A stretch of 64,000 nt of DNA from Verrucomicrobiota bacterium. GTDB lineage: Bacteria; Verrucomicrobiota; Verrucomicrobiia; Palsa-1439. The translations under genes and the position numbers were made by a program. How positions within the stretch are numbered: the stretch's first letter is position 1; every line of letters starts with the position of its first letter. The notes beneath the pieces were generated by a model. That model did not search any database. It saw only the letters and a list, made by a program, of their open reading frames with translations, and was not told the origin of the DNA. Below, piece after piece: positions 50,625-58,777 of this stretch. Where the stretch lies: NCBI GenBank assembly GCA_016871575.1, contig VHCW01000005.1, forward strand, positions 1 through 64,000, given 5' to 3'.

Positions 50625-51943
50625 AGTGCGCTGCAATCCTCGTCCTCGCCACTGTTCAGGCCTTGGCAGGCGAGGCCGATGTTGTCCCCATCAATTGGAA
50701 ACGTTTCGAGCATCGGGCAGCGCCCAACGATAATCTCCAGCTTGCTGCGCGACCGCTGTTGAACGCGGCGCGCTACAACCTCGCGTGGGCGCCGGCTGGC
50801 GCCGCGAAAGTGGAGACCGGCTGGCGGGACTTTAAGAAGGTGGACCCACACAACTTCACCCGGCCCGTCTGCTCCGTGGCGGTTGCGTCGGCAATCGTTT
50901 TGAAGACGGGCGTGTTTGACGAGAAGGCCGTCGGTGTCCCGCTCGACGAGGCGTTGGCGCGAACGCTGCGGTTGATCAAGGCCGCCGCGCGGGCGCATAA
51001 CCGCGAAAGCTGGAAGTATCCGTGGCAGTCGCCGTTCTGGGCCGCGGACCTCGCCCAAGCCGGCTGGATGTTGTGGGACCAACTCGACAAGGAGACCCGG
51101 CGCTTGTTGGTGGAGATCGTGGAGTTCGAGGCGAATCGTTTTCTCGCGCCCGATTATCGCGTGCCGTATTGGAACGGCAAAGGCGGCGACACCAAGGCCG
51201 AGGAGAACGCGTGGAACGCCACGGTTCATCAGATCGCCTGCGCCATGATGCCAAAGCATCCCCACGCTCCACGATGGAAACGCATCGGCAGCGAGTTGAT
51301 GATTTCCGCTTTTGCGTTGGAGCAGGACCTCAAGAGCGAGGCGGTCGTGGATGGGAAGCCGGTCAAAGACTGGCTTCGCGGTTACAATGTCCGCGCCGAT
51401 GGCGCGCTGATCAACCACAGCCTTTTTCACCCCGACTACATGACCTGTGTGAATTTTAACCTGCACGCGCACATCGTCCAGTCGCTGGCCGGCCAGACGG
51501 TTCCCGAGGCGGCGGATTTCCGCGCCGAGTTTATCTGGCGCACGCTGGCCGCGAAGAAATGGCCGTCGCCGCCGCACCATCCGCCTGGCGGCGCGATCTA
51601 CGCGCCGGGGCAGGCCGAGGTTTATTATCCGCAAGGCACCGACTGGTTCAAAGGCCGGCTTGCCATCTTCTACAACCTCGACACGTGGGCCTACGTGTTC
51701 GGCTGGGGCAAAGACCTCGCCGAGCCGCCGGAGAAATGGATTCGGTTGCGCGCGACCGCCATCGTGAAATACCAGGAGCGCCATCAGGACTGCCGGATTT
51801 ACGGCGACGGCGAGTTCACCAACTTCATGCCGCGCGAGCAATCAGACTTCGGCAGTCTCGCCAACGCGTATCTCACGCTCTGGCTGCACGCGCACCGCGC
51901 GCTCAGCCCAACAGGAAACTGGCTCGCCCCGCTCCGCCAGTAG
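50621..51943 (+). CDS. exported alpha-helical protein, possibly an (alpha/alpha) glycan enzyme
   Basis: 440 aa from GTG 50621 (GTGA overlap); a GTG at 50615 is also possible. MKCAAILVLATVQALAG is a signal peptide. The protein is rich in Trp and helices (FWAADLAQAGWMLWDQLDKE, NAWNATVHQIACAMMP, GDTKAEENAW), as in alpha/alpha-toroid lyases and hydrolases. I cannot assign a family. It is co-translated with the propeller glycosidase-like protein, so the two probably act on one glycan. Confidence 0.65.
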   Translation: MKCAAILVLATVQALAGEADVVPINWKRFEHRAAPNDNLQLAARPLLNAARYNLAWAPAGAAKVETGWRDFKKVDPHNFTRPVCSVAVASAIVLKTGVFDEKAVGVPLDEALARTLRLIKAAARAHNRESWKYPWQSPFWAADLAQAGWMLWDQLDKETRRLLVEIVEFEANRFLAPDYRVPYWNGKGGDTKAEENAWNATVHQIACAMMPKHPHAPRWKRIGSELMISAFALEQDLKSEAVVDGKPVKDWLRGYNVRADGALINHSLFHPDYMTCVNFNLHAHIVQSLAGQTVPEAADFRAEFIWRTLAAKKWPSPPHHPPGGAIYAPGQAEVYYPQGTDWFKGRLAIFYNLDTWAYVFGWGKDLAEPPEKWIRLRATAIVKYQERHQDCRIYGDGEFTNFMPREQSDFGSLANAYLTLWLHAHRALSPTGNWLAPLRQ

Positions 51944-51972
51944 GCGCGTCCGACCGCGCGGGACTTTTATCT

Positions 51973-52000
51973 TTGCACCGGGACGCAAGCGCGCTACGAT
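51973..52000 (+). promoter_or_regulatory. promoter of the NHL lipoprotein gene
   Basis: TTGCAC (51973-51978), 16-nt spacer, TACGAT (51995-52000), then a short leader with AAGGAG before ATG 52019. Confidence 0.55.
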
Positions 52001-52018
52001 GCCGCGCAAGGAGAACTT

Positions 52019-53134
52019 ATGAAAACTTCATTTGCTGTTGTGAGTCTGATTCTGGCGGTCTCGTTCATAGGCTGCGGAGGCAAGCCTGAATTCAAACCGA
52101 AGCTGCTCGTCACCTGCGGCGATGATTGCAACACGCCCGACGGCGTGCGGCTCAACCCGAAGACGGGCGACATCATCGTGGCCTGCCCGAACTTCAACAC
52201 CAACGCCAAGGAAAACAAGCACCCCGGCAAGTTGATGAAGATCACGCCCGACAACAAGTGGGAGTTCTTCAGCGACCTGCCCGCGCATCCCGAAACCGGC
52301 CGCGCCTGCCCAATGGGAATGGACTTCGGTCCCGACGGCAACCTCTACGTGGCCGACAACCAGTATTTCTACAATAAAGACCACAAGAGCCGCCTGCTCC
52401 GCGTGAACGTCAAGGACGGCAAGGCGACCGGCTGCGAGGTCGTCGTGGACGGCTTCAAGCTCTCCAACGCCGTCATGTTCAAAGGCAACGCCGTGTTCGT
52501 CTCCGACACGTTCTTCGATTTGCCGGACAAGGCGCTCAGCGGCATCTACCGGATCGGCCTCGACGAGATGAACCAAGGCAAACCGGTCAAGCTGTTGCCG
52601 AAAGATCAGTTTGCGCAGGACCCGCACTGCATCGCCACGTGGGAAACACTCTGCAAAGACCCCGGCGTCGCGCACCGCAAAGGCGAGAAAGCCGGCGCCG
52701 ACGGCCTGACGTTTGACGCGGAGGGCAACCTCTACAGCGGCAACTTCGGCGACGGCGTGATGTACAAGGTCGCTTTCAAGCCCGACGGCAGCGTCGCCTC
52801 CACCACGCAGTTCGTGAAAGACTGGCCGCGGATGACCTGCGTGGACGGAATCTTCTTCGACGCGAAGCGCAACTGCATCTACGTCGCCGACTCCGAGAAA
52901 AACGCCATCCAAGTCGTCTGGCTGCCGGAAGGCAAGGTCACGACGCTCTGGGAAAACGCGGACACCAACGGTGCCGGCGGATGGCTCGACCAACCGTGCG
53001 AGCCGGCCCTGCGCGGCAACGAACTGATCGTCGTCAACTTCGACATGCCGTTCCCCGGCCTGCGGAACACCGCGTTCGACAAACCCTACACCATCAGCGT
53101 CATCAACGTCACCGGCCTCCAGCGTCCCCAATGA
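52019..53134 (+). CDS. SMP-30/NHL-like lipoprotein
   Basis: 371 aa from ATG 52019. FAVVSLILAVSFIGC is a lipoprotein signal with lipobox FIGC. The propeller motifs are NTPDGVRLNPKTGDIIVACP, GMDFGPDGNLYVADNQYF, GADGLTFDAEGNLYSGNFGD and CVDGIFFDAKRNCIYVADSE. It resembles lactonases of the SMP-30 group. The stop overlaps the ATG of the arabinofuranosidase-like gene (ATGA), suggesting that both process the same released sugar acid or arabinoside. Confidence 0.82.
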   Translation: MKTSFAVVSLILAVSFIGCGGKPEFKPKLLVTCGDDCNTPDGVRLNPKTGDIIVACPNFNTNAKENKHPGKLMKITPDNKWEFFSDLPAHPETGRACPMGMDFGPDGNLYVADNQYFYNKDHKSRLLRVNVKDGKATGCEVVVDGFKLSNAVMFKGNAVFVSDTFFDLPDKALSGIYRIGLDEMNQGKPVKLLPKDQFAQDPHCIATWETLCKDPGVAHRKGEKAGADGLTFDAEGNLYSGNFGDGVMYKVAFKPDGSVASTTQFVKDWPRMTCVDGIFFDAKRNCIYVADSEKNAIQVVWLPEGKVTTLWENADTNGAGGWLDQPCEPALRGNELIVVNFDMPFPGLRNTAFDKPYTISVINVTGLQRPQ

Positions 53135-54948
53135 CAGGGATTGCACGTCTCTTGCTCCTCACGGTTGCGACGACCGGCATCGCGGCAACGCCTGAGAATC
53201 TACTGCGCGATCCCGGTTTTGACGGACCGTCCCGGTACTGGGCGGCTACCGGCGGCAAGTATTACGCCGCGCAACCGGACGGCGGACGCGCCGGCGGTTG
53301 CCTTCGCTACCAGAAAACCACTGATGCCGCAAACGAGAACGCGCACTTTGATCAAACAGCGGAAGTCGAAGCGGACACGACTTATGTCGCCTCGGTGTGG
53401 GTCAAGGGCGACGGCAAACTGCGTCCGGTCCTGCGCATCGCGTCGGAGGATTGGCAGACATTGACGGCGGCAATCGCCGAGCCGCGCGCTGAGTGGCAAT
53501 TACTGAGGACAACCTTCGAGACCGGCAAGCAACGAAAAGCGCGCTTCCAACTTTTCGGCGGCTGCGTCAGCGAACGCCGCGAGACGCTGCCGGGAACGAG
53601 TTGGTTCGATGACGCCTCGTTGCGCCGGGCCGACGCAACGGAAGCCGCGGCGCTCCGACAATGCCGCGTCACGGTGGATGCCGGCACGGTCTTGCGCGAG
53701 ATCAACCCGTTGTTCTTCGGCGTCAACGCGCTCTTTTGGATTGAGGACGACGCGTCGTTGCGCGACGGCATCATCGCGCAACGGCTGCGCGAAATGCCGT
53801 GCCGGTTGCTGCGCTTCCCCGGCGGCACGGCCGCCGAGAATTATCACTGGCGCACCGGCACGCTGGAGAACCGCAAGCGTTTCCCGTTCAAGGACGGCCC
53901 GGCGACGACGGACACCGACGAGTTCATGAAACTCTGCCGCGAGGTCGGCGCGGAGCCGATGCTGGTGGTCAATCTCGAAACCAGTTTCCTCAAAGGCGAC
54001 CTCGACGCCGGTGTGCGCGAGGCGTGCGATTGGGTCCGCTACTGCAACAAGGAGAAAGGCTACAACGTCCGCTATTGGGAGATCGGCAACGAACAATACC
54101 TGCTGACCAACATGACCGCCGATCAATACGCCACCGCGTTCGTCCGTTTCGCCCGCGCGATGAAAGCGGTGGACCCCGCGATCCGCATCGGCGCCACCGG
54201 CCCGGAGAGCGTCATCGGCGCCGGCGCGGCTGACCGTGTTCCGAAATCGGAACTCAAGCCCGGCGCGGACCTCAAGGAGTTGAAACGCAAATACCGCACC
54301 GGCCCGGCTTGGTGGCCGGCTTTGTTCCGGATCGCCGGCGCGGACATGGACATGGCCGTCATCCACAATTATTTTGGCGCGCTCGGCATGGACCGGGAAG
54401 TGGCTGCGCTTCGCCGTTCTCTTGATGAACAGTTTCCCAATCGGCGCATCTTGATCGCACTGACGGAATGGAACATCGGCAAGAGCGTTCAAGCAAGTCC
54501 GATGGAGCAAGCGATGATGCAGGCGGAGGCGATTGCGCGGTTCATCGCCGGCGGCGTGGACTTGGCGACGTTCTGGCCGCTGCGGTTTCCCGGACGGGAA
54601 TGGGGCGACCGCAGTTTGTTGGATCTTCAGACGAGCGCTCCGCGCGCATCGTATGAGGTCATGAAATTGTTCTCGTCCAACATCGGCTCGCGCCTGCTCA
54701 AGGTCGAGACCGACAAGTCATTCGTCCACGCCTTCGCCACGCAGAGCGCCGATGGCCGGACGATTGCGCTCTTCGTCGTGAACCGATCCAATCGGAAAGA
54801 CGGCATCGAGATGAATCTCAAAAACGTTTCCATTGCGTCTGGTCGCCTCCTGTGCGGCGATGGACTGCGCGACCTGACGTTCGAATCAGGTCGCTGGCGT
54901 CAACCGCCGCAATCGTTGGCGCTGATCAAGATGTCAGCGGGACGATGA
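53131..54948 (+). CDS. exported GH51-like alpha-L-arabinofuranosidase with N-terminal CBM-like domain
   Basis: 605 aa from ATG 53131 (ATGA). MTGIARLLLLTVATTGIA is a signal peptide. Residues ~25-180 are a CBM4/9-like jelly roll (FDQTAEVEADTTYVASVWVK). The clan GH-A barrel follows: LLRFPGGTAAENYHW, YWEIGNEQYL with acid/base Glu321, and ALTEWNIGKS with nucleophile Glu446, then a C-terminal sandwich. It most likely cleaves arabinofuranosyl side chains of plant polymers. Its 3' end overlaps the convergent metallo-hydrolase gene by 15 nt. Confidence 0.84.
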   Translation: MTGIARLLLLTVATTGIAATPENLLRDPGFDGPSRYWAATGGKYYAAQPDGGRAGGCLRYQKTTDAANENAHFDQTAEVEADTTYVASVWVKGDGKLRPVLRIASEDWQTLTAAIAEPRAEWQLLRTTFETGKQRKARFQLFGGCVSERRETLPGTSWFDDASLRRADATEAAALRQCRVTVDAGTVLREINPLFFGVNALFWIEDDASLRDGIIAQRLREMPCRLLRFPGGTAAENYHWRTGTLENRKRFPFKDGPATTDTDEFMKLCREVGAEPMLVVNLETSFLKGDLDAGVREACDWVRYCNKEKGYNVRYWEIGNEQYLLTNMTADQYATAFVRFARAMKAVDPAIRIGATGPESVIGAGAADRVPKSELKPGADLKELKRKYRTGPAWWPALFRIAGADMDMAVIHNYFGALGMDREVAALRRSLDEQFPNRRILIALTEWNIGKSVQASPMEQAMMQAEAIARFIAGGVDLATFWPLRFPGREWGDRSLLDLQTSAPRASYEVMKLFSSNIGSRLLKVETDKSFVHAFATQSADGRTIALFVVNRSNRKDGIEMNLKNVSIASGRLLCGDGLRDLTFESGRWRQPPQSLALIKMSAGR

Positions 54949-56037
54949 CGCCTTCACGATACCGTGAGTGAGCAGAAAACTCTCGCCCCAAAACAGCGGC
55001 ATCGTTCCTTGTGAGCGGGCGGTGCCGGAGAACCAAGGAGTGGTGCGGTTGCCGCCTCCCTCGTGCATCAGTTCGTATTCGTGGAGGGGCAGCGTAAGAC
55101 ACTTCAAGTTGTTGAGCACGCTGCGAGCGGATGAACCGCCTTGATATTGCCCGGCGGACATCAACACTTGTGGACGAAAACCGAGGCCGATGGCTTTGCG
55201 CAGCCACGCGTCGGCGGGAATGTGATTCTCGGCGGCTTGGAAGAACGCAATGCCACCGACGCGAAAGATGTAAACAACCGTCTCGGTGTCAGCGTTGGGA
55301 TTGGACGTGTTCGGAACACCCAGCCGCTTGCCATCAGCGCTCTGCTCGCTCTTCGAACACTGGGAGCCGCGCATCGTGTAGAACTCAACCGGCCCCAACC
55401 GTTGCGCCGTCTCGTAGGTCGGCACGGCGATTTTGTCGGCGAGATCTTTCCAAAGTGTCTTGAGTTGCGCCGGGCCGACCACCGGCTTGCCGCGCGCCGC
55501 CAGCCGCTTCGACAACGAATAATCGGAGTGGTCGTGATGTCGGTGCGTGATCAGGCTCACGTCCACCAACCGCGCCAGACGGTCGCGCTGCGCCGGCGTC
55601 ATGAAGAAACCGGTCCGCCGCGTGTCGCGCTCTTCGGGTTCGCCACCGTTGTTGATCGGGCCTTGGCAGAAATCAATCGCCACGGTGCCCGCGGCGCTCT
55701 TGAGCACGAAGGACGACGAGTAGAACTTCACCACCAACACGCCGTCCTTCACCTGTGTCCGCTCCAGCGAGTCAAGCCCGCGATCCACGCAGCGCCGGTA
55801 AAACGCAAGTAGCGGTTGGAGTTGCGCCCGGTCGGCATCGGTCATCGAATCGCGCGCCTGCACGCAGACGATCTTGTCCAGCGAACGGGCGATGAACGCG
55901 CGCTGGTCGCCATGCTTCCATGACGGCGGAAACGACGCCATTGCCTGTTCGATTTCAGTGAGCGACATCGAGTCGGAGAGTTTCGCGCCCTCCGCAAGAG
56001 AGAAGGCCAGCATCAGGAAACAGACAATCGTCTTCAT
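54934..56037 (-). CDS. exported metallo-beta-lactamase-fold hydrolase
   Basis: 367 aa from ATG 56037; ATGs at 56046 and 56049 are also possible. MKTIVCFLMLAFSLAEGA is a signal peptide. Residues ~115-350 are an MBL fold, with zinc motif THRHHDHSD (HxHxDH, residues 165-170) and later ENHIPAD. It has a ~100-residue helical N-terminus of unknown role. Exported members hydrolyse lactones, phosphodiesters or similar; the substrate is unclear. It is convergent with the arabinofuranosidase gene and divergent from the fusion gene at 56101. Confidence 0.82.
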   Translation of the reverse strand: MKTIVCFLMLAFSLAEGAKLSDSMSLTEIEQAMASFPPSWKHGDQRAFIARSLDKIVCVQARDSMTDADRAQLQPLLAFYRRCVDRGLDSLERTQVKDGVLVVKFYSSSFVLKSAAGTVAIDFCQGPINNGGEPEERDTRRTGFFMTPAQRDRLARLVDVSLITHRHHDHSDYSLSKRLAARGKPVVGPAQLKTLWKDLADKIAVPTYETAQRLGPVEFYTMRGSQCSKSEQSADGKRLGVPNTSNPNADTETVVYIFRVGGIAFFQAAENHIPADAWLRKAIGLGFRPQVLMSAGQYQGGSSARSVLNNLKCLTLPLHEYELMHEGGGNRTTPWFSGTARSQGTMPLFWGESFLLTHGIVKASSSR

Positions 56038-56065
56038 GGCTCCCATCATACCATGATTTCCGTGC

Positions 56066-56093
56066 TTGTGTTCACAAAGGTCACAGCTACGAT
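56066..56093 (+). promoter_or_regulatory. promoter of the amidohydrolase-aminotransferase gene
   Basis: TTGTGT (56066-56071), 16-nt spacer, TACGAT (56088-56093), then 7 nt to ATG 56101, with no ribosome site. Confidence 0.6.
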
Positions 56094-56100
56094 TACGACC

Positions 56101-58407
56101 ATGCGATTCTGCGATCAACTGACCGAGCCAGACGTACGGCTGGTCAAGACGCGCTTGGACGACTTCGTGCCGCGCGAGGTTTTCGACGCTCACGTTCACA
56201 TCTTTCACAGCCGTCATTTCGCCGAGGGCAAACGCCCTGAGTTCATTCCAGCCGACACCGCGTTCGGTTTGCGTCAATTCAACGAAGCGATGTCCCGCTG
56301 GTTGCCGGGTCGTGTCGTCCGCGGACTGGTCTTCGGTTATCCCAGCCCCGGCAACGACCGCGCCGGCGAGAACGCTTTCGTGGCCGGCGAGGTGGCCGGC
56401 AGCGGGAGCCGCGCGCTCGCGTTGCTGGCGCCGGAAGACGACCCGTCGCGGGCGCGTCAACTCATCGCCCAACACCGGTTCGTCGGCATCAAACCGTACC
56501 GGCTCTACGCGCCCGTGGCCGACTCGGCGCAGGCGACGATCGAGGAGTTCGCGCCGGAATGGATGTGGGAAACCTGCAACGAGATGGATGGTGTGCTCAT
56601 GTTGCACATCGTCCGCAGTCTCAGCATTGCCGACGAGAACAACCTCAACAGCCTGCGTCGGCTCTGCCGGAAATATCCGCGTTGCCGCGTCGTGCTCGCC
56701 CACGTCGCGCGCTCGTTCAACTACCGCAATGCGCTCGCGGGCCTCGCCAGCCTCGCTGACCTCGACAACGTCGTCGTGGACACCGCCGGTGTGACCGAGA
56801 CGGAAGCGATGCGTGCCGCGCTGGAGATTCTCGGCCCGCGCCGCGTGCTCTACGGCTCCGATTATCCGATCAGCAATCTGCGCGGCAAATGTTTCACGAT
56901 GGGCGACGGGTTCACGTGGGTTTATGCCGACGATCTGCCGGCGAAAGCAGTCACGCCGTTCGAGAATTTCACGCTTGTCGGCATCGAGTCGCTGCTCTGC
57001 CTGCGCGAAGCGTGTGAGAACGCCGGCGCAAACGACGGCGATCTGCGCGATATTTTCCGCGACAACGCGCTGCGCCTGCTTTCCCCGCACCTGGAGACGA
57101 AAGATGTTCCGCCCGCGCCGACAGGGCCGGAGTTGTGGGCGCGCGCGCAACAGCGCATCGCATGCGGCACGGGACTGCTCTCGAAGCGCGCCGTGAGTTT
57201 CGACCCCGCAACGTGGCCGCAATATTACTCGCGTTGCGAAGGCGCCTACATTTGGGACACGAACAACCGTCGCTATCTTGATTTCACCGGCGGCGTCGGC
57301 GCAATCCTGCTCGGTTATTCCGATCCCGACGTAAACGCGGCGGTCAAGCGCCGTGTCAACCTCGGCAGCTATTGCACCCTCGTGTCGCCGGACGAAGTGG
57401 AGTTGGCGGAACTGTTGCTCGGTCTTCATCCGTGGGCGCAACGCCTCCGCTATGCGCGTGGCGGCGGCGAGGCGCTCGCGCAGGCCGTGCGCATCGCGCG
57501 CGCGGCGACCGGGCGCAGCGGCATCGCGTTTTGCGGGTATCATGGCTGGAGCGATTGGTATCTCGCCGCCAACCTCGGCGAGACCAACGCGCTCGACGGT
57601 CATTTGTTGCCGGGACTTCAACCACTCGGCGTGCCCCGCGAGTTAGCCGGCACCGCGATACCGTTTCGTTACAACGACTATGCGTCGTTCGAGGCTGCCT
57701 TGAAAAACAAACCTGCCGCCGTCCTCATGGAACCGATGCGCGCCGAGTTGCCACGCGACGGCTTCCTCGACAAAGTCGCCGCCGCGTGCCGCGCAGCGGG
57801 CGCTGTGTTCATGGTGGACGAAGTCACCAGCGGCTGGCGGTTCGGTTTTCCCGGCGCGTGCGCGCGGTTCGGCGTTCAGCCCGATGTTGTCGTCTATGCG
57901 AAGGCCATCAGCAACGGTTTCCCCTGCGCCGCCATCGTCGGTCGCGCCGAAGTCATGGATGCCGCCAACGCCAGTTTCATTTCCAGCAGTTACTGGACGG
58001 ACGGCGTCGGCCCGGCTGCGGCGCTCGCGTGCGTTCGCAAGATGCAGCGCGTGTCCGCGCAACAACACGTATGGACGCTCGGCGAGAAACTCCAGTCCGG
58101 TTTGCGGCAGATCGCCGCAGAACATCCGTCGTTGCGCATGAAGATCGGCGGGATGCCGGCCGCGCCATCGCTCGCGTTCGAGCTTGGCGCCGCCAAGACA
58201 CTCTACATCCGGAAAATGGTGCAGCGCGGCATCCTGGCGTCGGGCCAGTATTACGTGATGTGGCCGCACTCAACGGAAATGGTGGACACGTTGCTTGCCG
58301 CGCTCAGCGAAGTCTGTGGTGAACTCACGGCCTTGCACGACGCCGGACGTTTGCAGGCCGAAGCTGGCAGCGCGACAGGACAGTCCGGGTTTGCCCGATT
58401 GGCATGA
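56101..58407 (+). CDS. amidohydrolase - class III aminotransferase fusion
   Basis: 768 aa from ATG 56101; the longer reading from 56053 is ruled out by the promoter. Residues ~1-340 are an Amidohydrolase_2 TIM barrel: FDAHVHIF (His31, His33), LYGSDYPISNL for the metal Asp, and an RDNALRLL end. Residues ~345-760 are a PLP class III aminotransferase close to glutamate-1-semialdehyde aminomutase: YIWDTNNRRYLDFTGGVGA, VDEVTSGWR, and VYAKAISNGFPCAA with Lys601 as Schiff-base lysine. Both catalytic sets look intact. I do not know a named pathway for this pairing in one chain; decarboxylation or hydrolysis followed by transamination is an inference. Confidence 0.83.
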   Translation: MRFCDQLTEPDVRLVKTRLDDFVPREVFDAHVHIFHSRHFAEGKRPEFIPADTAFGLRQFNEAMSRWLPGRVVRGLVFGYPSPGNDRAGENAFVAGEVAGSGSRALALLAPEDDPSRARQLIAQHRFVGIKPYRLYAPVADSAQATIEEFAPEWMWETCNEMDGVLMLHIVRSLSIADENNLNSLRRLCRKYPRCRVVLAHVARSFNYRNALAGLASLADLDNVVVDTAGVTETEAMRAALEILGPRRVLYGSDYPISNLRGKCFTMGDGFTWVYADDLPAKAVTPFENFTLVGIESLLCLREACENAGANDGDLRDIFRDNALRLLSPHLETKDVPPAPTGPELWARAQQRIACGTGLLSKRAVSFDPATWPQYYSRCEGAYIWDTNNRRYLDFTGGVGAILLGYSDPDVNAAVKRRVNLGSYCTLVSPDEVELAELLLGLHPWAQRLRYARGGGEALAQAVRIARAATGRSGIAFCGYHGWSDWYLAANLGETNALDGHLLPGLQPLGVPRELAGTAIPFRYNDYASFEAALKNKPAAVLMEPMRAELPRDGFLDKVAAACRAAGAVFMVDEVTSGWRFGFPGACARFGVQPDVVVYAKAISNGFPCAAIVGRAEVMDAANASFISSSYWTDGVGPAAALACVRKMQRVSAQQHVWTLGEKLQSGLRQIAAEHPSLRMKIGGMPAAPSLAFELGAAKTLYIRKMVQRGILASGQYYVMWPHSTEMVDTLLAALSEVCGELTALHDAGRLQAEAGSATGQSGFARLA

Positions 58408-58416
58408 ACAAAGCAC

Positions 58417-58444
58417 TTGCCCGGCAACGGCCGCTGCCTACGAT
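58417..58444 (+). promoter_or_regulatory. orphan promoter upstream of the nested repeats
   Basis: TTGCCC (58417-58422), 16-nt spacer, TACGAT (58439-58444), the window-wide geometry. What follows is 290 nt of palindromic elements before the transporter gene, so it may be the transporter's displaced original promoter. Confidence 0.5.
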
Positions 58445-58499
58445 GTCGCGCAAGTCATCCACGGCGACGCATGTGCACCTCCGGTAACTGCTTTTCTGG

Positions 58500-58565
58500 T
58501 GTAGGCCGCTTCTGCGAAGCGGCGCAATCCTTCGTGAAATCGCCGACTCGCAGAGTCGGCCTACA
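58500..58565. repeat. double-hairpin element within the nested array
   Basis: TGTAG/CTACA ends, hairpin GCCGCTTC/GAAGCGGC around TGC and hairpin GCCGACTC/GAGTCGGC around GCA. It has the architecture of the elements inside the uvrA genes. Confidence 0.85.
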
Positions 58566-58585
58566 ACGATTTGAGAGTTACCGGA

Positions 58586-58722
58586 CAGGACTTACGCATC
58601 AAGAAAATGCTGTCATTCCGAGCTTGCGAGGAATCTCTAACTTCTTTCCGGAGGGATTCCAGAGATTCCTCGCAAGCTCGGAATGACAGGAATTGTTACG
58701 GATTGTTGATGCGTAAGCCCTG
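58586..58722. mobile_element. putative miniature inverted-repeat element with target duplication
   Basis: CAGGACTTACGCATCAA (58586-58602) pairs with TTGATGCGTAAGCCCTG (58706-58722), 16 of 17. GAGTTACCGGA is repeated directly at 58575-58585 and 58722-58732, which looks like a 10-11-bp target duplication made in the right arm of the outer repeat. It encodes no protein and encloses the 58610-58689 palindrome. Confidence 0.7.
58610..58689. repeat. perfect 29-bp inverted repeat, TGTCATTCCGA family
   Basis: The arms at 58610-58638 and 58661-58689 are exact reverse complements, beginning CTGTCATTCCGAGCTTGCG. The related copy is at 48067-48145. It sits inside the 137-bp inverted-repeat element. Confidence 0.85.
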
Positions 58723-58741
58723 AGTTACCGGAGGTGCCCTA

Positions 58742-58771
58742 TTGTATTCTGGCCGCGGTTCAGCGTAAACT
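58742..58771 (+). promoter_or_regulatory. candidate promoter of the MFS gene
   Basis: TTGTAT (58742-58747), 18-nt spacer, TAAACT (58766-58771), then 6 nt to ATG 58778. Confidence 0.45.
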
Positions 58772-58777
58772 GCCGCC

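Larger units (their letters stand above)
58475..58737. repeat. outer 15-bp inverted repeat enclosing nested palindromic elements
   Basis: GCACCTCCGGTAACT at 58475-58489 pairs perfectly with AGTTACCGGAGGTGC at 58723-58737. The non-coding stretch 58408-58777 holds this repeat, the smaller elements inside it and two promoter-like sites, and no convincing gene. Confidence 0.8.

Noticed and set aside
58471..58686. Small protein read through the nested palindromes
   Set aside because: The frame consists almost entirely of repeat sequence downstream of an orphan promoter; more likely incidental.
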